Source: CAVVYV01 sp963818205
Lineage (GTDB): Bacteria > Actinomycetota > Thermoleophilia > Solirubrobacterales > 70-9
Direction: 5' to 3'
DNA length: 64,000 bases
Assembly: GCA_963818205.1 (NCBI GenBank)
Contig: CAWFRG010000004.1
Coordinates: 186,001-250,000, forward strand
The stretch's first letter is position 1, and every line of letters begins with the position of its first letter. The notes under the pieces were generated by a model. That model searched no databases, was not told the origin of the DNA, and saw only the letters and a list, made by a program, of their open reading frames with translations. Below, piece by piece: positions 52,112 to 60,698 of the stretch. Both the position numbers and the translations under genes were made by a program.

Positions 52112-52138
52112 GGTCCCGCTGCCCTTGGCGGCGGGACC
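52112..52138 (+). terminator. Hairpin after the hydrolase remnant
   Basis: GGTCCCGC and GCGGGACC pair around an 11-base loop, 14 bases past the remnant's stop. No T-run follows. Between here and 52264 I see no gene. Confidence 0.45.
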
Positions 52139-52264
52139 AGCCGCTGCCGCTACCCGGCTGGCCGATCGGACGTTTGGGCGAATCCCGTTTCCCGCCCGGG
52201 GCGCCGGGGTAGGGAGCAACCGGGGAGGGTAGTTGTCTCTGTTCGCACCCCAAAGGGGACAAGG

Positions 52265-52431
52265 ATGGCCACACCAGAACGACGCGGTGGAATCGGGGGG
52301 ATATCCATGGGGGGATCCTCGTGATCATCGGCATCGTGGTGATGATCTTCTGGAGCTTTTGGATCGGGCTGATCGTCCTGCTTATCGGGCTGATCGCCTT
52401 TGGCGGCTTCGCTCGCGGCAGGTGGTACTGA
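52265..52431 (+). CDS. Small hydrophobic protein (one base missing in a G run)
   Basis: A 55-residue membrane protein. ATG 52265 gives MATPERRGGIGGISMGG; adding one G to the run at 52312-52317 continues ILVIIGIVVMIFWSFWIGLI, then VLLIGLIAFGGFARGRWY to the stop at 52431. Two tightly spaced helices and a short basic tail match small hydrophobic proteins common in Actinobacteria. As deposited the frame stops early at TGA. It is followed by a strong terminator hairpin. Confidence 0.7.
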
Positions 52432-52447
52432 AGACCTTTGACGCCGA

Positions 52448-52474
52448 GGGGGCGGCGCCGACGGCGCCGCCCCC
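52448..52474 (+). terminator. Strong GC hairpin after the small membrane protein gene
   Basis: GGGGGCGGCGCC and GGCGCCGCCCCC form a perfect 12-base stem with a 3-base loop, 16 bases past the stop. The interval 52475-52641 beyond it has no convincing gene; a short minus-strand frame there (LKVATDYDKDERTRSKS) may be chance. Confidence 0.75.
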
Positions 52475-52641
52475 GCCGGTACAGCCCGTCCCCCTCGCGG
52501 GCAGACCTTCCGCTCTGCCTAGGCCGACAGGCAAACCGCCCAGGCGAAGAGCGTGTTGCCGGCGGCCGAGCTCTTCGACCTGGTTCTTTCGTCTTTGTCG
52601 TAGTCCGTCGCGACCTTCAAGCCAACCCAGATGGCGCGCCC

Positions 52642-53067
52642 TCAGCGCACCGCTTTCTTCACGAGCGCGGCGATCTTCTTCTCTTCGGTGGCGGTCAACT
52701 TCTTCAGCGCGAAATCGGTCGGCCACATGTTGCCTGCGTCGAGGTTCGCCTTGTCGCTGAAGCCGAGCGTCGCGTACCTCGACTTGAACTTGTCCGCGCT
52801 CTTGAAGAAGCAGACGACCTTGTCGTCCTCGTCGGCGTACGCGGGCATCCCGTACCAGGTCTTGGGCGAGAGATCCGGCGCGCTGGCCTTGACGATCGCA
52901 TGGAGCCGCTTGGCCATGGCGCGATCCGATGCCGGCATCTCGGCGATCTTCGCGAGCAGGGCCTTCTCCCCGTCCGCCTTTTCCGCCTCCGCCTTCAGCT
53001 CCTTGGCGCGCTCCTTCATCGCGGCTCGTTCCTCGGCCGTGAATCCCTTGGTCTTGGTTGTGCTCAT
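52642..53067 (-). CDS. DUF1801-family protein
   Basis: 141 residues from ATG 53067, preceded by AGGAGGAACG. A Lys/Glu-rich leader helix (AAMKERAKELKAEAEKADGE) is followed by the DUF1801/YdhG-like fold: MPASDRAMAKRLHAIVKASA, KTWYGMPAYADEDDKVVCFF and LDAGNMWPTDFALKKLTATE. Members are related to frataxin-like iron chaperones and to conserved proteins of unknown role. It diverges from the MarR gene; the shared control region holds a near-perfect palindrome. Confidence 0.85.
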   Translation of the reverse strand: MSTTKTKGFTAEERAAMKERAKELKAEAEKADGEKALLAKIAEMPASDRAMAKRLHAIVKASAPDLSPKTWYGMPAYADEDDKVVCFFKSADKFKSRYATLGFSDKANLDAGNMWPTDFALKKLTATEEKKIAALVKKAVR

Positions 53068-53092
53068 CGTTCCTCCTAATGTGTTGTTGGGA

Positions 53093-53117
53093 CAATAATT
53101 TGTAGCACAAATAATTG
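53093..53117. promoter_or_regulatory. Probable MarR operator palindrome
   Basis: CAATAATTTGT and ACAAATAATTG form an 11-3-11 inverted repeat with one mismatch, A/T-rich in otherwise GC-rich DNA. It lies between the divergent DUF1801 and MarR genes, about 25 bases from one start and 40 from the other. This is the size and position expected of a MarR-dimer site that would control both genes. Confidence 0.7.
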
Positions 53118-53153
53118 GGTCGGGCCGACTAATGTGCGAAGATCTCCGTAGCA

Positions 53154-53624
53154 ATGACCCCTTCGGTCGACACCGCCGCCTCTGAGTACGCCGGCCAGCT
53201 CTTCTTCCGGCTCTGGCGGCTGTCGCACACGCGCACTGCGGAGGCACTCGACTCGCTCGGTCTGACGACGGCGCTGTTTGGGCTCCTGAACGTCCTCGGG
53301 ACCCACGAGGGGGCGATTCAACAGGAGCTCGGCGCAACGATGGGCATCGATCCCAGCACGATGGTTTCGCTGATCGATCAGCTCGAGGCCGCGGGACTGG
53401 CCAAGCGCCGGCCCCGCCCAACGGATCGCCGTGCCCGCGAGGTTGTAATCACGGCCAAGGGCCGACGGGTCCTGGAGAAGGCGCGGCAGTTGGCGATGCA
53501 GGTTGAAGACGAGGTGTTGCGCGGGCTCAGCGGCGCCGATCGTCGTCAAATGCTGGCGCTGCTCCGGCGCGCGCTGGACTCGGCGCCGCCGCAACCGCTG
53601 TGGAGTGCTGAGGAAGGGGACTAG
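53154..53624 (+). CDS. MarR-family transcriptional regulator
   Basis: 156 residues. Helical dimerisation ends flank the winged helix: FGLLNVLGTHEGAIQQELGA, DPSTMVSLIDQLEAAGLAKR and the wing RPTDRRAREVVITAKGRRVL. MarR proteins repress their own and neighbouring genes until a phenolic ligand or oxidant binds. The divergent DUF1801 gene and the palindrome between them fit this. It converges on the MacB-like permease gene, 53 bases away. Confidence 0.92.
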   Translation: MTPSVDTAASEYAGQLFFRLWRLSHTRTAEALDSLGLTTALFGLLNVLGTHEGAIQQELGATMGIDPSTMVSLIDQLEAAGLAKRRPRPTDRRAREVVITAKGRRVLEKARQLAMQVEDEVLRGLSGADRRQMLALLRRALDSAPPQPLWSAEEGD

Positions 53625-53677
53625 CGCCGGAGACTCCTCTCCTCGCTTCGCGCGAAGTGCTCGGCTCCACTTCCCGC

Positions 53678-54901
53678 TCATGCCGTTCGCAATGCCGCGG
53701 TAGGCGACATCCGAGACGCTCGAACGGCTGGCATCAGGCCCGCGAATGCGCCGATCAGAATGGCCGAGGCGATACCGCCCAACCACGCCTCAACGGGGAT
53801 CACGATGGCCCAGCCCTTTGTGCTGGCATACACGACCGTCGCCACGGCCCCGGCCAGCACGCCGACGACCCCGCCGATGACGGCGAGCAGGATCGACTCA
53901 GCGAGGAACTGCGCGCGGATCTGACCCTGTCTCGCACCAAGGGCGCGACGGAGGCCGATCTCCGACCGGCGTTCCAGAACAGAGATGATCATGATGTTGG
54001 CGACACCGACGGCGCCCACGATCAACGCCACCACTCCGAGGCCGAGGAAGAGGCTGTCGAACGCCCCCGCGGCAGCGGCCCGAGCGGTGAGCACGTCAGA
54101 CGGCTGGCTTACGGCCACCTCGTTCGGTGACTCGGGGTTGGCGGTCCTGGCGAGCAGCGACTGCACCGCCGTCTCGTGACCGGTGGCCGCGCGCACGTAG
54201 ATCGAGCTCGGCGGACCGGCCTTCTGCGCTCCGGCGATCACACTGACGTAGCCGAGGTACTTCTGGGCGGCTGGGTAACCGACCAGGGCGCTTGTGTCGA
54301 TGTCGGGGGCCAGTGGCGAGGCTTCGAGAACGCCCGCGACATTGAACCACTGGCCACCGAGCCAGATCCGCTGGTCGGGAAACACTCGGTCGATGCCCAG
54401 ATGTTGCGCGGCCACGGAGCCGAGCACCGCGACCGGTAGGTGGGCAGTGCCCTCATTGAGCCAGGCGCCACGCGCGACCCCGGTGCCCAGCACGGACGGC
54501 AGGTTCAGGCTGGCGGCCCGCACCTGGAGGCCGCCGCTGTTGGCCGCCGGGATCATCGGGCTCCGGTAGACCTTCTCGCCCTCCACCTTGGCGGTATCTG
54601 CCACCGATTGGATGTTGTCCAACAGAGTGATACGCGCCGGCGCCTCAGAGGGCAGCTCCGCCGGCTCCCCGCTGAGGCTCTGTCCGGTCTCGACCGTCAG
54701 CAGGTTCGTGCCAAGACGGTCGATCTCCGCGAGCAGCCCGGCCTGCGAGGAGGCGGACAGGCCGAGGATCGCAACGATCGCCGCCGTCCCGATCGCGATC
54801 CCGAGCGCGGACAGCGCGGCGCGCATAGGCCGGGCGCGCAGCCCGACACTCGCCACCCGCAGCGCGTCCTTCGGCTGCAAGCGTCCGTCCCGCGCATTCA
54901 T
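53678..54901 (-). CDS. MacB/FtsX-type ABC transporter permease
   Basis: 407 residues. One N-terminal helix (RAALSALGIAIGTAAIVAIL) is followed by a large extracellular MacB periplasmic core domain (about residues 50-270) and three C-terminal helices (LGLGVVALIVGAVGVANIMI, AVIGGVVGVLAGAVATVVYA, and a last GIASAILIGAFAGLMPAVRA). The cytoplasmic SVLERRSEIGLRRALGARQG is the family's coupling motif. It works with the ATPase and adaptor upstream in exporting lipids, peptides or antibiotics, or in transmitting force to envelope enzymes. No frame break. Confidence 0.9.
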   Translation of the reverse strand: MNARDGRLQPKDALRVASVGLRARPMRAALSALGIAIGTAAIVAILGLSASSQAGLLAEIDRLGTNLLTVETGQSLSGEPAELPSEAPARITLLDNIQSVADTAKVEGEKVYRSPMIPAANSGGLQVRAASLNLPSVLGTGVARGAWLNEGTAHLPVAVLGSVAAQHLGIDRVFPDQRIWLGGQWFNVAGVLEASPLAPDIDTSALVGYPAAQKYLGYVSVIAGAQKAGPPSSIYVRAATGHETAVQSLLARTANPESPNEVAVSQPSDVLTARAAAAGAFDSLFLGLGVVALIVGAVGVANIMIISVLERRSEIGLRRALGARQGQIRAQFLAESILLAVIGGVVGVLAGAVATVVYASTKGWAIVIPVEAWLGGIASAILIGAFAGLMPAVRASRMSPTAALRTA

Positions 54902-54909
54902 CTCGCTTC

Positions 54910-55681
54910 CTACCGCACGGCTTTGCGCTTCCTAGCCGTCCCGGCTTTCCGCTTCCTAGCCGCACCGGCTTTGGGCTCCGCACGGCGCCGCCTTTTACGG
55001 CCGCTATCGGAGACCACCTGACCGTCCAGCATCCGAATCTGGCGAGGCAGCTGGTCGGCGAGACCCGCGTCGTGGGTGATCATGATGATCGTGGCGCCGG
55101 AGGAGTGAAGCTCGTGAATGAGCTCCATGATCGATGCGCCGGTGCTGCTGTCGAGGTTCCCCGTGGGTTCGTCGGCGAGAACGATCGCAGGACGCCCCGA
55201 CGAGGGCGCGGGCGATCGCAACCCGCTGCCGCTCCCCGCCGGAGATCTTCGTTGGCTTGAAGTTGGCGCGATGGGACAGGCCTACCCGGTCGAGTGCCTC
55301 ATCCGCGAGTCTGTCCCGCTCGGCCGCGGGGACGCCGGCGTAAAGCAACCCGTCGGCGACGTTCTCCCGCACCGTGGCATGTTCGGCCAGGAAGAACTGC
55401 TGGAAGACGAACCCAATCTCTTGGGCCCGGAGCAGTGAGACCTCGCTGTCGCTCAGCCGAGCCGCGTCGACCCCATCGATCCGGACCACGCCACTGCTGG
55501 GGCGCTCCAGCGTGCCCATGACGTGCAGGAGCGTGGACTTGCCCGAGCCGGAGGGCCCGACGATGGCCACCAGTTCGCCCCGCCGGACGCGAAAGGACAC
55601 ACCCCGGAGGGCCGACACTGGCGGCTGCTCACCGTAGACCTTGGTCACCCCATCGAGTTCCAGAACTGATTCGCGACTCAC
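54910..55681 (-). CDS. MacB/LolD-type ABC transporter ATPase (one frame break)
   Basis: About 257 residues. LDGVTKVYGEQPPVSALRGV, Walker A VGPSGSGKSTLLHVM, the MacB-type Q-loop IGFVFQQFFLAEHATV, signature ISGGERQRVAIARALVG, Walker B IVLADEPTGNLDSSTG and switch His in IMITHDAGLADQ. The frame breaks near 55195 between ARALVG and RPAIVLADEP. The C-terminal tail is a Lys/Arg-rich repeat (ARKRKAGTARKRKAVR) encoded by a short tandem DNA repeat at 54920-54970. It precedes the permease by 8 bases. Confidence 0.88.
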
Positions 55682-56818
55682 AACGAAGGCACCACCACGT
55701 CATCGCCTTCGCGAAGGTCGCCCTCGACCTGGACGCGTCCGCCCGCGGTGTCGAACAAGCCCGGCTTCACAGTGACCAGCTCGTGCTGCCCGTCGTCGCG
55801 CACCACCTCGACCGCGAACCCGTCGCCCGACCTCCCGACGATCGCGGTAACCGGGACGCTCAGGACATTCGCGACTCCCTTCGTGGTGATCTCCACCTGG
55901 ACCGGCGCCTCGTCGAGCCCGCGAGCCTTGCCGGGGTGGTCGAGGGTGATGTAGACCCGGATGGTCGCGTCTCCGGCGCTGGCATCCTGTGCAGCGCCGG
56001 TGTCTTGGTCAGCAGGGGCCGTGGCGACTCTCCCTAGCCGCTCGACCTTTCCCGTCACGGACCTGTTGTCTGGCAGCGTGACCCGCGCACGGTCGCCCTT
56101 CTTCACCGCGTCCTGCTGCGACGGCTCGAGGTCCACCTGCACCTCCGGCGTGTCGGACGTGGCTTGCATGACCTCCGTACCCGGTTGGGCGGAAACACCG
56201 AGCTCGGCGGACACCTCGGCGATCCTTGCCGACTCGGGCAGGAAGACCGCATCAGCAACGCCAAGCTCTCCGGCAGGAGGCGTTTGTCGTCCTGGAGCAC
56301 CTTGAGAGCCACCTGCGTCTGCGCGGTGAAATCGCTGTCGTCGGGATCGATCTCGACGCCGGCCTTGGCGTCGTAGCCGAGCCGGTGCAGGTTGCGGTTG
56401 AGCTGACGGACATCGTTGCCCGCTTGGCCGCGGTGCAGGTCGCGGTAGGCGGGGACCTTGCCGCACAGCAGCAGCACCGCCTTCTTGTTCACGCGGTAGA
56501 ACGCATCGCCGCAGTCGACCCTCTCGCCCGGATGGGGCAGCTCGGTGTAAGTACCGTCGGCCTGGTTGATCACGGCGTAGGGGATCGCGCCCGAAAGGTC
56601 AGGGTCCCGGGCTGGGAGACCATGTCGGAGAGCTTGCCCTTCTCCACCTCGGCCGTGTTCGCCGACGGCTCCTGTGGATCCGAGGCTGCTTGCCCCCCAC
56701 CGGACGCGACCGCGACGACACCGATGGCGATCACGGCAACCAGGACGCCGACGCCGACCACCACCCGGCGATCGGCGTCGCGCGCCAGTTCGATCAGGCG
56801 CTGAGGTTGCTGCTTCAC
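55678..56818 (-). CDS. Periplasmic adaptor with a peptidoglycan-binding segment (two frame breaks)
   Basis: An HlyD/MacA-type adaptor of about 380 residues in three frames. The N-terminal anchor is VVVGVGVLVAVIAIGVVAVA. After a break near 56580 comes DVRQLNRNLHRLGYDA with a Lys/Gln-rich helix pattern of a PG_binding_1 domain. After a break near 56275 come VFLPESARIAEVSAELG, SVTGKVERLGRVATAP and a C-terminal VKPGLFDTAGGRVQVEGDLR. Both breaks fit single lost bases. It should bridge the MacB-like permease to the cell wall. The stop overlaps the ATPase start by 4 bases. Confidence 0.82.
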
Positions 56819-57336
56819 GGGCCCGCCGATACCCCTGTCAAGTCATCGCCGCACTTCTGCATCGCGGCGTTGAGAATGCTCATACCACGGTTCGTTGCGG
56901 AGGATGGGATTCGATTCGTGTCGACGAGGGGCTCACCATTGGCGGGGTCCGGAAAGTCCGGCACGCCGTGTTCGCGTATGCACTGGGCGAACTTGAGGCC
57001 CTCCGACTGCTGCTCGGGGCTCCTTTCTTCAGGACCTGTGAACCCCGGCGGCTGCAGGTCCTCGCAGGCGTCGATCGCCCCATTCCATACCGGGCCGTTC
57101 GGGTCAATCGACGAGCCGTTCACCACCTCATCGGCTGTCAACTCGCCCGACCCGGTCGGGTCCGGGAACTGCGTGACTCCGTTTTCGCGCATGCACTCCG
57201 CGAACTTCACCGCCTTCTCGCGATTGGCGGCGTCCGTGTTGCCGGCGTTGCCGTTCTCGGCAGGTTCGTTCGAACAGCCCACGCCGATCAGGGCGACGAT
57301 GGCGAGGGCGGCCAGCGGCACTGTTTTTCTGATCAT
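56815..57336 (-). CDS. Lipoprotein of unknown function (downstream copy)
   Basis: 173 residues from ATG 57336, preceded by GGAAGGAAAC. The signal peptide has a lipobox (AIVALIGVGCS). The mature part carries twin motifs FAECMRENGVTQFPDPTGSG and FAQCIREHGVPDFPDPANGE, each with a Cys, so the protein is an internal duplication of a Cys-x-x-x-(His/Asn)-Gly-Val fold, with further cysteines in DACEDLQ and MQKCGDD. Such proteins are common in actinobacterial envelope clusters and may be adaptor-linked binding proteins. Its signal peptide closely matches that of the neighbouring lipoprotein. Overlaps the adaptor gene by 4 bases. Confidence 0.78.
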   Translation of the reverse strand: MIRKTVPLAALAIVALIGVGCSNEPAENGNAGNTDAANREKAVKFAECMRENGVTQFPDPTGSGELTADEVVNGSSIDPNGPVWNGAIDACEDLQPPGFTGPEERSPEQQSEGLKFAQCIREHGVPDFPDPANGEPLVDTNRIPSSATNRGMSILNAAMQKCGDDLTGVSAGP

Positions 57337-57705
57337 GTTTCCTTCCTTCCATGTGTGGTCTTCTGCGTTGACACGAGCTCTCTGACGGGCGTACTGGTCA
57401 CTGCTGCATCCTTGGATCCTGCGTAAGGGACCCCGGCGAGGGCGGCGACCCCGGCGAGGGCGCGGCGACCCGATCTTGTCCTGATCGGTGGCGTTCTTGT
57501 TACCCCCGGCGCCGGTGTTGCTGACGGGGCCGGTGCTGGTGTTGCGGGCGCTGCCGGAGCTACTGGCGGTGCCGGAGTTGCTGGCGGTGTCGGAGCTGCT
57601 GGCGGTGCCGGTCTCGGAAGGTGCGTTCGAGCCACAGCCCGCGCTGATCACGCCGATCAGGGCAACCATGGCGAGGGCGGCCAGGGACGTTGTTCTCGTA
57701 CTCAT
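57337..57705 (-). CDS. Lipoprotein with Ser/Thr repeat (upstream copy), no own stop in this assembly
   Basis: Starts at ATG 57705 with AGGAGGTGAGAAGGC ahead of it. The signal peptide (AALAMVALIGVISAGCGS) is a near copy of the downstream lipoprotein's. A low-complexity Ser/Thr/Gly/Ala stretch follows (TGTASSSDTASNSGTASSSG, coded by a short repeat), then an Arg-rich part that looks out of frame. The frame runs with no stop into the next lipoprotein, giving a 296-residue joined ORF. A frame break near 57470 and loss of the real end are likely. Another frame ends with DPRMQQ, the same ending as the VanY gene. Confidence 0.55.
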
Positions 57706-57763
57706 GCCTTCTCACCTCCTGTGGTGATTGCGTTGACCTCAGTTCTGAGAAGACCGTGCTGAG

Positions 57764-58421
57764 TCACTGCTGCATCCTCGGATCGCTCATGGGGTCGGCG
57801 TACATGGCAGGGCAGGTGCCGTGGAGGGCTTCGGGGCGCAGCTCGTAGTGCCAGGGCTCGTTGCCGTAGATCTGGCACAGCCCGTACTCGGCGCCGTTTT
57901 CGGATAGCCACGCCGAGGCATCGGAGCCCGAGGTCGACCGCGTCCCCCGCCACGTGCGGAGACGTGTCGGGGGTCGCCACCCACCGGGCAGCTTCCTCTT
58001 CTGAGCCGTACTTCGAGACCGCCTCGTGGAGCAGGCGTTCCTGGTACGCCGGGGAACGCCAGCCGCTGGTAACAAAGAACTCGACGCCGTCGCCCGCGGC
58101 AACCGTTGCAGCCTGGCGCAGGGCACCGAGCAGAGCGGGGTCGAGGTTGGCTACACCCGGAATCTCGTCATCGAAGACCGTCGCGCCGTCGGGGACGGCA
58201 CTGTCAGCCTCGCCAAGCGCACCACGGTGCTCGCTGCGAAGACCACGGTGCTCACTGCGAGGGACGTCGACGGGTGATGCGGCCGTCGAGGACGAGGACG
58301 CCGGCAACTGGTCGATGAGGGCTGCGGCGCTCGCCGCGATGACGACTAGCAGGCCGGCGACACGGATCCAGCGAATCCGAATCCGACGGGTCGTTGTTCG
58401 TGCTGGTTCGCTGTAGGTCAT
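57764..58421 (-). CDS. VanY-type D-alanyl-D-alanine carboxypeptidase (one frame break)
   Basis: About 218 residues from ATG 58421. One N-terminal helix (WIRVAGLLVVIAASAAALID) makes it membrane-anchored or secreted. The M15B zinc site is split across a break near 57925: SGWRSPAYQERLLHEAVSKY and TSPHVAGDAVDLG (His-x6-Asp) in the first frame, then GAEYGLCQIYGNEPWHYELR (second zinc His) in the next. The span is 219 codons plus one. It trims the last D-Ala from peptidoglycan stems. It diverges from a VanR/VanS-like pair. Confidence 0.85.
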
Positions 58422-58467
58422 GCCGCCAGTTTGGGCAGCGTGGTGTTGCCGGCACGTAGGTGGTTTT

Positions 58468-58484
58468 CGATATGCCAGCGATAT
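58468..58484. promoter_or_regulatory. Direct repeat CGATAT spaced by 11 bases, probable response-regulator site
   Basis: CGATAT at 58468 and again at 58479, exactly one helical turn apart, sits between the divergent VanY and response-regulator genes. OmpR/PhoB-type regulators bind such head-to-tail repeats, so autoregulation and control of the vanY-side genes is plausible. Confidence 0.5.
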
Positions 58485-58506
58485 ACGCCGGCTCTAGCAT
58501 CGGAGC

Positions 58507-59202
58507 ATGCGTGTCTTGCTCGTTGAGGACGAGCCCTATATGGCGGAAGCCATCCGCGATGGCCTACGCCTGGAAGCGATCGCGGCAGACATCGCAGGCG
58601 ACGGCGACACCGCTCTGGAGCTGCTGAACGTCAACGCCTACGACATCGCCGTCCTCGACCGTGACATTCCCGGACCTACCGGTGACGAGATCGCCAAACG
58701 CATCGTCGCCTCCGGCAGCGGCATGCCGATCCTCATGCTCACCGCTGCCGACCGTCTCGACGACAAAGCCACCGGGTTCGAGCTCGGAGCCGACGATTAC
58801 CTCACGAAGCCGTTCGAACTCCAAGAACTCGTGCTCCGTCTCAGAGCGCTCGACCGCAGGCGAGCCCACAACAGGCCGCCCGTGCGAGAGATCGCAGGTC
58901 TGCGGCTGGATCCGTTCCGCCGCGAGGTCTACCGCGACGGCCGCTACGTCGCGCTGACCAGGAAGCAGTTCGCGGTGCTCGAAGTCCTCGTCGCTGCCGA
59001 AGGCGGTGTCGTCAGCGCCGAAGAACTCTTAGAGCGAGCGTGGGATGAGAACGCAGACCCGTTCACCAACGCCGTGCGCATCACGGTCTCGGGACTGCGC
59101 AAACGCCTCGGCGAACCCTGGATCATCGCCACCGTAGCCGGCGCCGGGTACCGCATCGACACTCAACCAGACACCGGGCGTGAGGGAGGGGACCGTGGAT
59201 AG
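58507..59202 (+). CDS. VanR/CutR-type response regulator
   Basis: 231 residues of the OmpR family. Receiver: VLLVEDEPYMAEAIRDGLRL, the phospho-Asp in YDIAVLDRDIPGPTGDEIAK, and YLTKPFELQELVLRLRALDR. Winged helix: YVALTRKQFAVLEVLVAAEG, VRITVSGLRKRLGEPWIIAT and VAGAGYRIDTQ. It should respond to cell-wall stress via the kinase that follows; their genes overlap by 8 bases. The vanY, lipoprotein and transporter genes on the other strand are likely targets. Confidence 0.92.
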   Translation: MRVLLVEDEPYMAEAIRDGLRLEAIAADIAGDGDTALELLNVNAYDIAVLDRDIPGPTGDEIAKRIVASGSGMPILMLTAADRLDDKATGFELGADDYLTKPFELQELVLRLRALDRRRAHNRPPVREIAGLRLDPFRREVYRDGRYVALTRKQFAVLEVLVAAEGGVVSAEELLERAWDENADPFTNAVRITVSGLRKRLGEPWIIATVAGAGYRIDTQPDTGREGGDRG

Positions 59203-60267
59203 GGCGCCTGGTTTGAGCGTTCGCCTCAAACTCACCCTCAGCTACGCCGGGTTCCTCATGCTTGCAGGTGCGGTGCTACTGGCGGCCGTGTGGGTGTTCC
59301 TGCTGCGTGATGTGCCCGAGGTGGCGGTCGGGCCCCGGCGGGGGGGCTGCAACGCTCCGTCCTCCTGCGCAACTTCGCGCCGGCCGCGGGCGCGGCGCTG
59401 GTCTTCCTGCTGGTGTTCGGTCTCGCGGGAGGGTGGATTCTCGCCGGCCGCATGCTCGCCCCTCTGACCCGCATCACCGACGCCACACGCATGGCCGCGA
59501 ACGGATCGCTCTCCCACCGGATCCGGTTGGAGGGCCGCAAAGACGAGTTCCGCGAACTCGCCGACAGCTTCGATGCCATGCTCGCGCGGCTCGAAGCACA
59601 GGTCGCCGAACAGCAGAGATTCGCAGCCAACGCCTCCCACGAACTGCGCACCCCGCTGGCGGTCACGCAGACACTTCTCGACGTGGCCCGCAACGATCCG
59701 AACCGCGACAACGGCGAACTCGTCGAACGCCTCCACGCCGTCAACGCTCGAGCGATCGACCTCACTGAAGCATTGCTCCTGCTCAGCCGCGCCGACCAGC
59801 GGTCCTTCGCCCGAGTACACGTCGACCTGTCCCTCATAGCCGAAGAAGCCACCGAAACGCTCCTCCCCCTCGCAGAAAAACGCGGCCTCACCATCGAGAC
59901 CTCCGGCGAGGTGACCCCCACCATCGGCTCACACGCGCTCCTGCTGCAGATGACTACGAACCTCGTGCACAACGCGATCGTCCACAACCTGCCTGAACAG
60001 GGCACCGTATGGGTCACGACCAGCGTTCACCCCAAGAGTGGGGTGCTCACTGTCGAGAACACCGGCGAGAAGCTCACCCCACAGTTGGTTGCCACGCTTG
60101 GCGAGCCGTTTCAGCGCGGCACCGGACGCATACGCACCGAGCACGCAGGTGTCGGCCTCGGCCTGGCAATCGTCAAGAGCATCACCCAAGCACACGACGG
60201 AACCCTCACCCTCACCCCCCGGGCCGCTGGCGGGCTCTGCGTCACGGTGCAACTACCTGCCGCATAG
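59195..60267 (+). CDS. VanS/CutS-type sensor histidine kinase (one frame break)
   Basis: About 358 residues from GTG 59195. The first helix is LTLSYAGFLMLAGAVLLAAV, and an external loop reads DVPEVAVGPRRG. A lost G in the run at 59340-59346 breaks the frame; repaired it continues LQRSVLLRNFAPAAGAALVF. Then come a HAMP linker (APLTRITDATRMAANGSLSH), HisKA FAANASHELRTPLAVTQTLL and HATPase motifs NLVHNAIVHN and GVGLGLAIVKSITQAH. It pairs with the response regulator ahead. Confidence 0.88.
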
Positions 60268-60361
60268 CGCGGCGGCTTCACGACCTAGCGGCACCCCTCA
60301 CGCACGAATACCGACCTACGGATTCTCGTGGGAGACGGGTTTGGGAGACGCTGCCAACAAC

Positions 60362-60390
60362 ATGAAAGCCCCGCTTTGCGGGGCTTTCAT
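60362..60390. terminator. Perfect hairpin abutting the tRNA 3' end
   Basis: ATGAAAGCCCCGC and GCGGGGCTTTCAT form a perfect 13-base stem around TTT. The AAAGC/GCTTT ends give a short T-run on both strands, so it can terminate the tRNA transcript (minus) and also the kinase operon (plus). Confidence 0.85.
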
Positions 60391-60464
60391 GGGCCGGGCA
60401 GGATTCGAACCTGCGACCTGGCGGATTATGAGTCCGCTGCTCTGACCAGCTGAGCTACCGGCCC
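60390..60464 (-). tRNA. tRNA with CAU anticodon (elongator Met, or Ile with modified C34)
   Basis: A complete cloverleaf on the minus strand. The acceptor stem is GGGCCGG/CCGGCCC with discriminator A, the D arm GCTCAGCTGGTCAGAGC, the anticodon stem GCGGA/TCCGC with loop CTCATAA, and the T arm GCAGG-TTCGAAT-CCTGC. The anticodon CAT lies at 60430-60428. No CCA is encoded. Lack of initiator features such as a mismatched 1-72 pair points to elongator Met; a lysidine-modified tRNA-Ile cannot be excluded by eye. Intergenic DNA from 60465 to 60698 holds no clear gene. Confidence 0.93.
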
Positions 60465-60698
60465 CGGGAGCAGGGCGAGCGTACCGCCAGATGCGGCGGT
60501 CGCGGTCCAGCAGCAGGGTAGATTCGGCGGATCGCAAAGAGGCCGCAAGCAGGGGAGGAGCGGGAGCCGGATCGCGGGGAGAAGCCGTACTGATGGCCGG
60601 ACTTGTGGTTGGCGCGATCGCCTACGCGCTCGACCGACTCGACTAGCTCGATGCTGTGCGCCGGATGTCGCGGCTCAGCGCGATCCCGCCGCGGGCAT

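Noticed and set aside
52475..52641. Minus-strand frame reading LKVATDYDKDERTRSKS after the DUF1801 gene
   Set aside because: Short, no start codon with a ribosome site, no recognised family; may be chance.
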